From Sipunculus nudus (taxonomy: Eukaryota; Annelida; Sipuncula; Golfingiida; Sipunculidae), in assembly GCA_026874595.1 (NCBI GenBank), contig CM049319.1, positions 4,368,601 to 4,432,600 of the forward strand: a DNA stretch of 64,000 bases. Reading direction: 5' to 3'. The position numbers and the translations under genes are program-made. The notes beneath the pieces were generated by a model. It had not been told where the DNA came from, did no database searches, and was given only the letters and a program-made list of their open reading frames with translations. Shown piece after piece: positions 1 to 15,300 of this stretch; positions within the stretch are counted from its first letter, which is position 1; each line of letters begins with the position of its first letter.

Positions 1-272
1 ATCAGCTGAAAGGGCTGAGCGTTTTATCACTCAGCCATCTAGGCCCCACAAACTTGACTGGTGTTTGAGGAAATCAGTAATGGTCAGTGACTGCTACAAA
101 GCCAAATTTGATCCCTGCTCAAACAGCCCAAAATTTGGTATGGGACACTTAGACCCCCAGAAGCAATCATTCCTGACATACCTGGTACACTGAGTGATTA
201 TCACATTAGTACATGACAAGTTATTTGACCAAGGTCACTCTCTGTACTTTAAGCCTTTACAAGTTTACTGAC
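1..272. other. Intron sequence, nothing recognised
   Basis: Downstream intron of exon 26. No repeat boundary, conserved reading frame or RNA gene seen. Confidence 0.7.
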
Positions 273-371
273 CTTAAAGACAACAAACAGCTCCTGCAGC
301 TGTTTTCCACTGAACAGCGTGTCATCTCTCACACTGCGAATCACATTCTTCATTGTACTGTCCTCAATGCC
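273..371 (-). CDS. TBC1D9: TBC1D9-like exon 26 (last exon in window)
   Basis: Acceptor TTGCAG, donor GTCAGT; residues 791-823. [20 protein letters not shown] then LQELFVVFK, matching the family's LEDTTKRNVVRTIVTE and LEELYALFK. The next exon lies beyond the left edge. Confidence 0.92.
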
Positions 372-3300
372 CTGCAATAAACAATCACATTACATGTGTA
401 TTAGCATTAAACATTGACCTAACTCATATTTTTTTACCATTTTATATCAGTTTTACAAATACAAATGTGATAACACAGAAAGCAAAAGGGACCTTTAATT
501 TTGACAAAGATTAGGATGATACATAAATAGGTAAAGGTTAGGCATGACCCTAGCAGTAATATTACTCTCAAGGGTCAGAGGCTTCCATATTATCCTATAA
601 ACTTAAGATTCTGTTTTTCCTCCATTTATCTGCAATGTCCACCAAACAGCACGGCCCATTAAATGCCTCTTTTGTGGCCAATTATTCTTTTCCTGCTTTT
701 CTTTACTGGCCACTCTGTCATTATGGTTCCAAAGTGAAGAGGTACCACTCAGTGTAAAGATATAACAGATTGTCCTCGTGATGTTACAGTGTTGAACATG
801 TACTGACCTGTACCACCCTGAGTCTGTGCTTGCTGCGGAGCTTGTGTATCTGAGTATTGCTGATGGTGGAGAACTTCTTGTACGAGTCCTGGATCAGATC
901 TGTGACATCACAGGAAGCCTGCAGGGAATTACGGAGAACACTCGGTAAACATCACATCCCCAACTCAGCCCACTATATACTAGCTGTGTCACAGCAATGT
1001 GCTGTGTATTGGCAACACATGGAAAACCCAAGGTAAGTCCCACTGGTCACCAACTTGCACCTCTATATACTAGCTATGTCACAGCAACATGCTACATATA
1101 CTGATAAAATATCATGGAATGTCAGTTTTGGTCACTTATAAAAATGTAATAAAGCTAAATGTACAATAATTAATAAATGCACAATAACACACCCTGTAGC
1201 ACTTGAGTGAATTATGATAAAATTAACTGATTATGTCTTGCAATATTCCTTTTTCCGCCTACAGTGTGGGATACAGGATATTAGAAAAGGGGGGGGGGGG
1301 AGGGGGAGGGAGGTGGCACAGGGGAGGGTATTTTAAGCACCAACTTCCAATAGTGTAAAAACTTTTTTGAAAATTTAGGCTGTGAAAATGCCCAGTCTGG
1401 TGTTGTTTTAAAAGCATCTTGATGTCAAATATGGCGAAGTATTTATTTTTCTATTCCAGATTTTTTTGTCGAAAAAGGAATGTATGTGTCTCCCACACCT
1501 CCTCCCCTAAAATGCCACTTGCTTCTAAAAGAAACATGCAATTCCAGGAATTTATGTTTACACTTCCACCTTCAAGTCTGAAATGATTTTGAAGTCTGTG
1601 GTGATTTAGTGCAAATAGGTTTAACCACGATCAATAGATGGCAGCACATGGAAGTTACTGCAAAAAAATTTAAAGTTATTTATGCCACCCGCTATCAACA
1701 CCTGTTGGTGATTAGCGACACTAAATGTGCTGATTCTTCATATCAATAATGAAAGATGCTATTGTATTATCATCTTATCAGACAAACACACCAAAACCAA
1801 TCCCATCCAAGGTATGCATTAAAGCAATTACTGACCCGAATTTGAATGAAATTGGATAATATTTAGGAAATTTACCGCACAGAAACAAAAACCTGATGGA
1901 CCGACAGACGGACAGACAGATGGACCCAAATCAATGTCCCCCGTTCCGAGGAAGAGGGGGACAAAAATTTCTATTAAAAGAGTCTCCAAAGATTGGTTTA
2001 TAAAATGGACACTAGATGGTGCTGAAAGGACCTGGGTGATTACTGTAGTTAAAGAGTTATATCCTGAATCTCAACCAGTTTGTGATTCACTAGAGTGTGT
2101 TTCTTTAAAGGTTAAGCCCATGGCTAGTTAGTGACAGCCTATAGTATATTAATTTTTCTATACTCCAGGCAAAGAAAAATTCAAAAGTCATAACCTGTAG
2201 TTAAAGCCAGCTGTTCCCCTGCCTTGCCTGTAGAATTTATGTGATTTCTGGCTTAGGCTGTGTACATATTAAGGGACTGTAAGTAATTCCTATTAAGAAC
2301 AGTTTATATATATATATAGTTGCATACTGTGGTTGTCTTCTTATTTGGGGTGGTTTCAAATTCGCGATATTTGCGGTCGCTCTCTGACCGAGAAATTGAA
2401 ACCACGCAGTTTTGAATGCATATATACCAGACTGTGATCATTAATCTCAGAAGCTGCCGATAGTTTGCGACAGTTGAGATTTATCTTCAGCTACGTAGTG
2501 ATGTCCATCAATCCTGGTGCATATACGTTAAATGATTCAGGGAGAATGACAAGGCCCATTTAAATACATGTAATATCGGTTGGCTTATGTGCAAAAACCG
2601 GAACCCTTTGCAGGTGCGTGCTAACGCTGGCGGACGCGCCCGGCAGTTATTCCTTTCACCCGGTACATGACTGGAAAGTGTCAATGCCCGCTGGGCAGTA
2701 ATATTTAAAAATAATGTGTATGTGTGCCAAGTTAGATCACATCCAGTGCCCCTTAAAAATGAATATTGAGTAGAAGGTACTCGTTCACATTGTGCCGTAT
2801 TTAGTCATATTAATGAATAAAATTTGCCACTAAAGTAGCGAACATAGCCGCTAGGGTTGAGCCACCTTGTAACTGTATAAAAGACTAATTCTGTGAAATT
2901 ATGACGTGCAAAATGATGTATGATTGGCTAGTGATGACGTGAATTTTGAATTTATTTGAAAGGTCAAAGTTCATTTTGGGGCCAAAATGCCGTAAAACTG
3001 GAATATTATGTTTTGCTTCAGATTTTAACTGCGAGAAACTGAATATGGTTCCTTCTTCCACCTACACTGAATTAATTAGCAACATTAACGGCACTCAAAT
3101 TATTCTGGGCACATCCCTGCATTTGATACAGAAACAAGGGGGCTAACTACAGGCGTCCCTTGTTGGTTGAGCAGGTGATTACGACTCGACTTTTAATTAA
3201 CAGGAGTAAGATACCCTTATCAAGACAGTTTCCCTAAACAAACTTAATATACAGTTTTGTAGTTATAATACAGGTTGGTTTCTTGACACACCTTAATAAC

Positions 3301-6300
3301 ATTTGAGTTGTTTTTAATGAGCCTCGGCCATGAATTAATTACAGCCAGCGGGGTCAATGCTTCCCGCAGGCGTTGGCTCAGCCATCTGTGAATGTTCGAA
3401 CATGCGATATCTGGACAGAGAAAGAGTAGACCTAGATAATAGTGAAATCACCGGTAAATGAAATTATTTTTGATAATAAAATATACTACTAGACCAATGA
3501 TAGAGTGCGAAAAAGGAACCCCGTGAAACATTTAAGAATATAAAAACCGCGATGAAATTCAGCCCCGCCTATATAAAGGCAACCACAGTATATAACTCTG
3601 GTTCATCTGACTGCCACCAGATGTCCTTGCTGAATGTTTGGATTATTTGGGCAGGGCCCCAACATGTTATAAAACATGTGTTACCTCCGATTTTTCCTTT
3701 TTGAGTGTTGTCGTTGTGTGGACTACTTGAGGCATGGTTGAGTCGGGGTTGCGTACATTCTCTAGGTATTCTGATAGCAGGGTCATGGCTTCGCCATCAT
3801 CTTTACATTGTTGTAAACGCTCTTTTAATTTGTCGAGAATACCTAATGAAATCTGGAAGATTACCTGAAATGGTAACAAAGATCAGTTAATGGTTATTAA
3901 AGTAAAACATAACAATGTTACTGATTAAAATGATAAAATTTAAGCAGTTAAAGCAATACTTTCAGTAAAATTTAAATACAAAATAGTACATGTAAAAACA
4001 AATATTTAACCAGTACTCGCACAACACATAAGTCTGTAGTTTTTGACAAGAATATTTGTTTCTTTGTCCTAAAAGTAAAGCCCCATGTGCTTACAGATAA
4101 AAAGGCTTAAAACTCAAGTTTGAAGAAAGATTAAGTAGGCAGATATTTTCATATATATCCCCACCCTTGCCACATGTGCACTTAAAAGTCTATTTTCACA
4201 CAAAATGGATACCTAATACTTAATCACCAGTAAGTGGTAAAAAGATTTTATGAAAGTGTAATCTGAAATGGTTAACCAAACATATCAGTTTAGTATATTG
4301 AAACAACTTACACAGTAAATCCTGAAATTACAGAAAAATGTAAATAAATATAAAATTGGATGCTATTTGTAAAATTAGTAGAATTTTGATATCTAAATGA
4401 CAATTCACTGATTTTTTTAATCATTTATTATACTGACATTAATAATTTATGTAATATCCTCAGCTCACCTTGGCACCATCATAGAAAAAGCAGTCCATTA
4501 TGTTGACTGCACTGTCAAATGGCATCACACTAAAAAGGTAAATAAATCCCTGTATGATACATTATTGCAAATATAAAAGAACGCTTCATTACATGGGAGT
4601 GGGTGAATTATGAAGGAATCTATCTTACACCATAAAGATATACAGATCATGTGATTCAGATGTATTAAGTATGAAAGACAGCTCTTATTGATTATGATAT
4701 ATTAATTTAGTCTTCACTTTTTTTCTAATAATGAGAAAATACAAAATATTTATGAACAAAATAAATGTTTTATTTCATTGTTCATGCTTTGTTTTTTTAT
4801 TCAAAATAAAGTGTTTCTCCTCAGTACCTTAGAAATATGGTGAGGAACCAGGACAGAGAGATCATGCCGAGAACTTCAAGGTCAGAGAGTCGTTGATGAA
4901 GCCCCGGACAGTTCTCCTTCATCAGTTCCTCCAGGACACCTGGTAAAGGCCACAAGTTCATATGAATATTCATGAGAATTCTGTAGCCCAACTGTCATTC
5001 TCAGTAGTGAATGTTTTCCTCAGCTGCAGATGGTTGTGGGGTTACAGCCTCAAGTGATCACCATAAGCTGCTACTGTGTACTTACATGATTTATAGTTAC
5101 ATATATTAGCTCTGACCAAAAACTGACATCATCAATCTGGGTTAAAGCAAAGACAAAGGGTCTGGGTACTAGTGGGCCTGAGGCAAGTCACACAAAAAAT
5201 TAAGAGAAAATAAGATACTGATACTGTAGAGCATCTTCCTTTTCGCCAGTAATTTCTGGTAACATACAGGCAGTGTTTATAGAAAGGTGGGCTAAAATAT
5301 GTAGCTAAGTGGATCCATGTTAACCTGAGGTATACATATGAATTTAATAAATTAACCCTTTTTTAAATAGAATTTCAGAAATGAATTAATTATCATAATT
5401 TAAAGCGTATTTACATGGAGAGTAAAACACCATGAAATAATGTAAAAACTTATTTATCTGATAATTAGTTAATTAATGTTTAATGATTCCATCTCTACTG
5501 CTCTTTTTAAAATAGTTATCAATCTGAAGAAACACACTACAGCAAAAACCATACCTTGATCAATGAGTGCCCCAACAACTTTAGTGTTGTAGTAATCTGG
5601 TAGGAGGCGCTCACATAGAGCACACAGAATCCAGAACGCTTCCTCTTCACTAGCATACAACAGTAGTACACTAGTGACGATATTCATGGCCTGGCAGTAT
5701 CCTGTTGACACAAATACAGTAAAACTTTGCAGTTATAACCTTCTAGCCTAAAAAAGTGCTTGTGTTATTAGGGTTGTAAAAGGAACTAAAAACAGTATGT
5801 TTATAGTCTGATATCACCCACAATGTTGATTTCATCGGATTTCAACCTTCTGGTTGTCATTGCAGAGTAACCCTATCAAATGGGATAATGTTAACAAAGT
5901 GATTTTGCTGATGCAACTTATATGCTTTAAACAGACAGACATTGTTTATCCACATATCTAGTTATTAATATATTATTAATTAATTTTTTAATTTTTCCAA
6001 AAAGACATTCGAAAGGATCAACTCAAAACAAGGGACCCATGGGTCACTGCGCTCAGCTGTTATATATGATAAAAAATATGATTTGGGAATGAGGCACATG
6101 CTGGTTTTGTGTGGTAATAAATATAAGCTTTATTATGAGTTGTTGGTGTTTAGCTTATGTATGATTTTGATAGTATCTTTGGAGACAGGGAAGAGGATTG
6201 ATTTCATTTATTTTATTAACAAATGGAGTGTTATTGTCACACAGATTTTGACTTGGCCATATAACTTATAAGCAGCACATATAATAAAAGAGTTTAACTA

Positions 6301-9300
6301 TTTATTAAAATTTAATAACAAATATTGTGCCAATATAATTTTTATTTAAAAAAAAAATAAGAAAATCATATGGTTTTTTAAAATAAAATATAACTGAAAT
6401 GATTATTAAAATAATATTATAGAATATATTCATGAATGCATTCATGAATACATTTTGAAAGTATCTGCACTGGTATTCAAATACTTTCATTTTTACCTGA
6501 ATTCCCATTCTTATGCAATAAAATTTTTTAATGCAGTACATATTCATATTCGTATTCAAATACATTTGCAAAGCATTCGCACCATGTCTAGTAGTTTTAG
6601 CCAAACAATGATGTTGAGAATCCAGAATATACAAAATTCACACATTTAAATAATGATCATAAGTACCTGGTTTTATGGCTTTTATTTATATTAAAAAAAA
6701 TTAAATGTAATATATTCACTTTTTACTACTTTCACATCAATCTACACACTAGACACAGCAGGAATCTAGATTAATATTATCAACTGCATCTTTGTCTATC
6801 ATTAATTTCCTTCATATGATCCCTAATGATTAGTAATGAATCATATGATTTATTTTTTTATCATTAAAATTTAACTGAAAAATACCATAGGTGACTGCAT
6901 GGTGTTATTTGGAATAACATTGACACTGACATTCTATCCATCCATACAAGATTCTTACATCATCAGTAACTGCAAGTTAATTTTCTGTTACTCATCAACT
7001 AACAAATTCCTTTTCTATTAATTTTTCTTTAATTTGTTATTAACAACCAATAAAAAATTATTAATTTATTGTTTATTGTTATGTTGTTGGTTAAAACTAC
7101 TAGATGAGTTGGGTTGGACACCTGGATCAACTGTGGCTGGGCATTAGCTGCCTGGCTGACCCAGTGTAGGCCTTGCCTCAAGCGTGCATAATCTGATGAA
7201 GGGTTAACAAGGTCAACATACAGGTGAATGAAGAGGGGCTGGATTGAGCCTGGGTCTGACATGGTCTCATAAAAACATTAATAAAAGCTACAATATTTGG
7301 CCAATTTCTTTCAGCTTTCTAAACTACAAAGATGAAATCCTTGTGTGTGCATGATATGAAAATTATATCAACAGTGCTCACAGGAAACAAACGTGCCATT
7401 GTCAAAGTTTGGCAAAATTTAAGGTACTAATTTTATATTTATACTAACAACTTACAAAATTTAAAAAATTCAGAACTAATTTTGGGTATTCAATTGAACC
7501 TTGATTAAATAATGTTACACATCCCTGACAAAAAATCCCTAGCTTCAGCAATCCTCTTGTTAAGGGAGTAAATATATTTCTTGATTTTTTAAAAAGTGCA
7601 TTATGTTTGGGCCCATAAATTAAAACAATTACGCAATACTAACATCATTTCTGGTATGTGCATAGCGAATGTATAGAAAAATATGTATATTATATATGAT
7701 AAAGTCAGATCAGTGGTTTTGATATTAGGCAATCTTACAGTGTAACAATGGGTTTTTAATGGAAAAATGAAGTTTTTCATTAATATCTCGAAGTAATTAA
7801 GTCCTAGTGATCAAATTCTTGGCATGGTAGGGGATTTTGGAGACATCTAACTGTATGCCAAATTTAAGGAACTTAGAGCTGAAGCTGGGGAGCTGAGCTC
7901 TACCAAACTGCATAACACTAGCTTGATGTAAACAATATGTGACATGGTGCTTAAAAACTTGAATAAAATCTACAGTTTTTGATCAACTGGTTTCAAATTT
8001 TTGGTGTTAACAGTTGAAATGGTAACAAAACCATGCTTCAAAAATTAATCCTCAGCAGTTACAGGGAAAAACGTGCAATGGTCAAACTTGGGCAAAATTT
8101 AAGGTACCAATTTTATACTTTTGCCAATATTTAAAAAAAATTATCAGATTTTGATCTAATTTTTGGTATACAATTAAATTTTGATTAATTAAAGTTGTAT
8201 TACTGAAAAAAAGTCCCTACCTTTTACACTTTTGGTCTTAAGTGACCAAATATCTTTCCTGATTTTTTTACAAAGTCCATTATGTTTGGGCCCATAACTT
8301 TTTTTAAATTAAATAATACTGACTCAGTTTCTGGCATGTACATAGGAACTATATAGAGGAATAATTATGGTAAATATGAAGAAAACCAGATGAGTGGTTT
8401 TGATATTAGGCAGTCCTGAAGTGTGAAAATAGATTTCTAATAAAAAAAATTGAGGTTTTTCCTTAATATCTCGAAGGAACGAAGTCCTATTGACCCAATT
8501 TTCGGCATGGTAGGAGATTTTGGGGACATCTAACTGTATGCCGAATTTCAGATTCGTAAGTCCAATGGTGTCGAAACGTGCCAGTATTACGGATGGACGG
8601 ACGGACGGACAGATGGACGGACGACGGACAATGGACCACGACTATAGCTCAGATGACTTATAGTCAGCTGAGCTAAAAATTAACTTATGAATTAAATTAT
8701 TTCAGATTATTACAATGATAATTTATTTCTACAACACTTGTATACTGAACATTATAATCTGTTGAACTTTATTATATTTTAAGTAAGTCAGGATCAGGTC
8801 ATAAGTCTATATAATCATATCTAACAAATAAATTTTGTAGTTTCCTAATGAAATAATATCTGTAACTGCTAATTAAACTAACTGAGTATGATCTCATAAA
8901 TACACATGGTTGCAATCAATCAATTAAATTTAAAATGATACTTATGAAATCAATCAATCCAATTTAAAATGTTTATTATGAGATATGACCTACACCTACC
9001 AATATTAGGATTTCTAAATGCATATGCAGTAAGTACTCTCCTGAGTGCGTTGATACCGAGCTCAGTCTGGAATGCCGGGTGCTCAGGAAGTGACCTAAAA
9101 CAAATTATATAATCACACCAGGTATGACAACAAGTTGATGACAAGGTAGTTTCAAAGATAAAGGCCTAGTTCTGTAGCTCCAAATCAAAATCATTTTGTA
9201 CAAAACCTCTTCTGCCACAATCATTCTACTATAATTTGAAAATTTGGGCATGGTCCAAAAAAGCGTTATTTGGCTCTAAACTTTGTTGATACTCTATACA

Positions 9301-12300
9301 TAAAGATTCTTGCTGGCTGCTGCCCTCAGGGTACTTTTGTGCTGCATGCCCATGCCCTTATTGGACACTTTACACACTAAAACCCAAATGTCACATGTTG
9401 AAAATGTGTGTAAAATTCTAGTTTATCTCAGTTATTGACTCAGGATCCACTGAAGACAAATTGAACTATTTCTTTTTGAAACACCTTTAGCATTTATGAA
9501 AATATAATTCATTTTTACTTATTCATTTTATCATTATACATTTCTGTGTTCAGATTTAACTTTTTTTAAAAGAAATCTCAGTTTCGAGCAGAACTCATCA
9601 AAGAGATGGACTTAAAACATAGTTTTTTTTTCATATGTAAGGCTGTAAAAAATCCTATTTTAGTGCAACATTCCTCAAATGTTTGGATTTACACAGTATA
9701 CTTTGTTTACATTACACATTGTGTTATAATATGATGAACTTTCTTTACCTGTGTAAATCCCTCTCAATTTCTTCATTGGCTAATGTGTCCCTCCCTAAGC
9801 TCTGCTGGACCAACTGGGCATAGTATCCTGTGTTAGCATTCATCTGGAAGTAACAGCACAGGTGATTACATCGTTATTCTTTATATTAACCATCTGTTGG
9901 CATAGACTGGATTCCTAATCATTACTATTTAGTCAGGCTCCTGTTAAACTGGATTCCTCATCATTTGTTTTTATTTTAGACTGGCTCCCTTCTCTTAAAC
10001 TGACAGCATCATGATTTTTACAGTATGTTATATGACTAAGAAGAAACTTTTGGTGATAATTTGCTGAAACTCCTATATTCTTTTAACCAGAACATTAAGG
10101 TTAAGTACCTCGTGTATTGCCCCTGACCAGATTAACCACAGCTCTCCTCGTAGACACTCAGGTACACCTTTCAGCAGTAACTCATAAGTCTTGTGTGTAC
10201 GGTAGGTGCAGACACCTCTGTCAGAAACATAAGAACATGGCACATGCCTATTTTATATGAAACATATGGATTGTGTATAACCTGTATGGAAGGATAAACT
10301 AAGAGATACAAAAAAAGAGACTACATTTGGTTATATTCTGTCTGAACCACATTTTCAGATCATACCACATACTAAATGATTCATAAATTTAGAATTATTT
10401 TATAAAATAGGTTATTAGGACAATAAAGTTCCAAAATGTTAGGCTCCCTTCTGCCATATGAACATCAAATTGGATTTTGCAAGACAGTTGCTTGCACAGT
10501 TCTTGAGATAATGTGTGCAAAAAGAATCCTGAGATTCTTGGTAGCCACAGTGGATCCAAATGAGTTTGATATTTGGTGGCATACATCTTCTTAAAGGTGT
10601 AACTCTGTAGTACAATTTTCAAGGCAATTGCTTGTATATTTCTTAAGATATTGTGTGTGAAAGGAATAACAAGATTTCTGCCTTCTAACTTTATTGTATT
10701 TCTGATAGGTCCAATATTTTTACTGCACATCTTCTCACAGGTGTTGATCTTGAGTAAAATTTTGGTGGAAATTGCTTAAACTATTCCTGGGATAATGCTC
10801 TTGAAAGAGAATGATGGACAGACTGACAAAAACCTGATTACACTGGGGCATTAGCCTAGGCAGGGACTGAACTGTATCAAGCTTATGACATGATACAATG
10901 CCTCAAATCCTGTAAAACTACTAAAGACGGCAGTGCCTTCAAATCTTTCATATTGATCTTCAAAATATCTGAGCACATTTTAACCTCAAAATTAAGAATC
11001 TGATAACCTGTCAGTGAGAATGTTTGCAAAAATAAATTAAATCAAACATGATCAAACATCACCACCCTAATATAAATACTTTTTTTTAATCCATAAACCA
11101 TTTTACACCCTAACCCACCTTCCATATTCAGCAAAGTGAAGAGCCCACAAGTGTTCCTTGATAGACTCTTTGGCTGTTATTGGATCCGACTCTCTCGCTG
11201 CGATCTCATCTGAATGTCTCTTGTGGAAAAGTTTTATCAAGGCAGGCTGGAACTCTATCTCCTCCACTGTCAAGGTTATTAAATAATTTTTAATAAATAT
11301 ATTTAGATATTTATTCAAACATTTTTGATTAATCATGATAACTGTCTTTACTAATAAAATTTTTCTGAGGATCTGTTCAACACTTGATTTTTAAGACTGA
11401 ATTTTAATCTGCTATATCACATCTTTATCTCTATATTAATTATTAATCAGAGTAATCTCTAATGAATTAATAATGTGTCATTCAACTTTCTCAAAGGGTT
11501 TCCATATTCTTGTGTTTCTTACATTTTCTTAAATAAAACATCCATATAGTATGTTATATACAGCATTTTGCACAAACATACAGAACTTTTATTGCAACTG
11601 TCTTTTTTTATTTTTTTCATTCTAAGTGTAACTGAACAATCTGGTATTTCAAACTGATTAAAACTTGTTTACAATTGATTTAATATAATCAAATCTTTTA
11701 TCTAATAATTCTATTTAAAAGAAAATAATCTATTACAGGTACAGGTATATGCAGTCAGTTTAATATCTTTTAGCGGGATAAATGATTTGATGACATACCA
11801 CTCTCCTTATCTGCAGAGCCTGAACCTGAGCTACTGACGCTGATGGACTCGCTTGGCAACCTCCTGAAATATCCCGCATGTGTACTACATGTAGTAAACC
11901 GACTACAAAGTTGTTACATGTGGCAAATGTAGCAATTACTCCACCACTCTGGTCAAATCTATATCTATAGGATTTGTTGAGCAGTAAAGGAGTCCTGCAC
12001 TCATTACTGAGGAAAGGTTTTTGAATAAAAACTCATTATTATTCGATGATATATAAAGGATGACACAGTTCCATCAAACTAAGCATCTTAGGAGTTAAAG
12101 TTTATAAACTGATCCAGTTCTATTTCTAAACATCTTGCCTGAAATAAATGTTATGATTATGAAGTCAAGTTGGTAGCCTTACTTATTTACAATACTTATT
12201 TTGAACCTGAAACCCAGCACAAATTACCTGTGCAAAGTTAGTTTCCTGAAAATGGCCTGTGCAGGGGCTGCAGTATTGTTGGATATATGTGTCTTTTCCT

Positions 12301-15300
12301 GAGTTGCAGGTACTCTCAAATGCAATAATTTTCTACAATGTTTTACATCATAAAGGAATATCAAATATTAAAATGGAAATTGCACAGTACAAAATCTGTT
12401 TAATTTACTGCTTATGCATTTGTTAATTCTTCCAGGACCTTTTACCAAGATGTATTTGAATATGTTAAGTATTCTTGAACTTACTCCCTATGTGTTGGTT
12501 GTCTGGACAAGTAATCTGAGATCTTTTCCACAATGTGGTCCCTCTCTGGCAGTTGAGCAAACAAGAAATTCATCTGAAACAACAGAAAAACTCTCACAAA
12601 ATAAATATGGTCAGTTTACAAAACGATGAAGAATATGAAATTAAAAAGTGAAATGACTGAATATTTTGATATATGTTCATTAAATGAATGTCAAAGTTTT
12701 GTCACATCAACTGTTTTCTGGTACCTGCATATTTTATTTTTTAATTTTAAAATACTTCCAATCATTTTAGTTTCAAACCGTTTTTTAAATAACATTAATA
12801 AGACTACTAGCCAATGGCTTATTTTATTGTCTACATAATGATGGAGGCCATTAATTGTTGGATGACCTATAACAACATAAATACTGAAATAAAGCACCTG
12901 AGGGTAATACCGGTGTTTATCATATGACACAGCATATTTGTATCAAAAATAAGCTTCTACAACAAAAGCTGGGCAAAGAGCTGATATGAGACTTCATATT
13001 TAAGCTGGGAAGGTCTTGTGTAGCCAACATCTAGAATGTGAAGCAATGTATTTTAATGGATGGGGGTTAGTGTGCAGTAGAGAGTGGTGACTGGGGGGAA
13101 AGGGTGTTCTAGATGTAGAAACTGGCAGAAATATGAGAAGTTTGGTTTGTGAATGTTTTTGGGTCAATACCTAAAACTTGTGTTACCATTACTCGAGGCT
13201 TGACCTCACGGTATGCTAGAGATGGAATCTGTCAACACAACATGCAATAAACAGTAGGATATAGGCAGAATAATCACATGCAAACTAAAGTATTTCTAAA
13301 ATTCTAGATAATATGAACAGAGAGAATGTGACCAATGGAATGAGACAGACAGGGTGAGAGATCACATTCAGCTGGGACTTGGTTTAAAAGTTTAAATATT
13401 TGCTTATCTCTATTTGAATGGAAGTTTTAGATTGTGAACACCTCTCTCTATGTAATACTTGTTTTAGTGAGAAATAAACTGGAGGATCTGGTTTTTGTGA
13501 CATAAAAATAACTAAATGTCTCCCCTCACTACGGGCCTCACTTTCCCAAATTTAAGGGGAAAAAAATAGAACTGATTTGATATGTTATTTTGGCTGAATT
13601 GACCTTGAAGATTAAAGTGAAGGTCACCAGTTTTCAAGCTTCTCAAGGAACTTGATTGAAACAATTAGTGTTTCAAATTTGAGGAGAAAATATGTGATAC
13701 TTCAAAGTTATGGGGTTCACAAAAAAATTTTTATTTCACCCAATTTGACCTTGATGGTGAAGGGCAAGGTCACCAGATTTTTAACTTGTACGAGATATTG
13801 GTAGATACATTTCACAAGTTGAAGTTCATGGAAATATATCAAGTGGTTCAAAAGATATAGCATTCAAAAATAATTTTTATACTGGCTGATTTGACCATCA
13901 ATATCCAGGTCAAGGTCACCAGTTTTCAAGCTCCTCAAGGGACTTATATAAAACAATAAGTGTTTAAAATTTGAGGAAAAAATATGCGCTACTTCTAAAG
14001 TTATTGGGTTCACAAATAATTCTATTTCAGCCTATTTGACCTTGATGATGATGGTCAAGGTCACTAGTTTTCGACTTGTCCTAGATATTGGTAGAGACAA
14101 TTCACAAGTTGAATTTCATGAAAAACTAGAATACGGGTAGTCGACAAGCGACTTGGTGTATCCGCCAAAATCAGAGAAGGACGGGTGAAGTAAGGCATGG
14201 ATTGAGTGGCAAGGGGATATAGAGTTACATGTGTTATATATTAGAATGGATCTCTGCCACATAAACATGATTGTAGGTCGCGCCACCTGTTATTTGAAAC
14301 TATCCAAGATATATACACAAGCAAAATTTGATGTGGAAAAGTCAAACCACTGTAGAGATATGAGTGATTTTATCCCACAGCAGACAAACAGATGGACGCT
14401 GTGCAAAAATGGCTGCAGGTTGCGCCACCATTTTTGTGTATGTTTTAAAGCTATCCAAGGGCTTCATTTGTGTAAAAAAATTTTCCTGATTTGTTGAATG
14501 AGTCCGGAGATATAAGCATGGATGTCTACAGCATGAATGTGAATGTAGGTGGCACCACCTGTCATAAAATCAAGAAAGCTATGCGGGATGTATAAGCATG
14601 CTGAATTTCAGGTAATTTGGTCAAACCACTGCAGGGATATGAGTGATTTTAACCAAAGGCAGACAAACAGATGAACGCTGTGTAAAAATGGCTGCAGGTG
14701 ACGCCACCATTTTTGTGAATGTTATAAAGCTATCCAAGGGCTACATTTGTGTAATTTTTTTTTCCTGATTGGTCAAACGGTTCCCGAGATATGAGCTTGG
14801 ATGTCTGCAGCGTTAATGTGAATGTAGGTGGCGCCACCTGTCATAAAATCGAGAAAGCTATCTAGGATGTATACGCATGCCGAATTTTAGGTGAATTAGT
14901 CAAACCACTACAGAGATATGAGTGATTTTAACCCCAGGCAGATGAACAGATGGACACTGTGCAAACATGGTTGCAGGTGGCGCCGCCTTTTGTTGTGTAT
15001 GTTATAAAGCTATCCCAGGGCTACATTTGTGTAAAATTTTTTTCCGGATCGGTCAACCGGTTCCCAAGATATATGGGTTTATGTGTGGAGCGTTAACGTG
15101 AATGTAGGTGGCGCCACCTGTCATAAAATCGAGAAAGCTATCTAGGATGTATACGCATGCCGATTTTTAGGTGAATTAGTCAAACCACTGCAGAGATATG
15201 AGTGATTTTAACCCCAGGCAGATGAACAAATGGACACTGTGCAAACATGGTTGCAGGTGGCGCCACCTTTTGTTGTGTATGTTATAAAGCATTCCCAGGG

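Noticed and set aside
6083-6271. Short hydrophobic frames in family A (also 46464-46721)
   Set aside because: Conserved only because the element copies are similar; AT-rich composition yields Phe/Ile/Leu-rich translations and no membrane protein family is recognisable.
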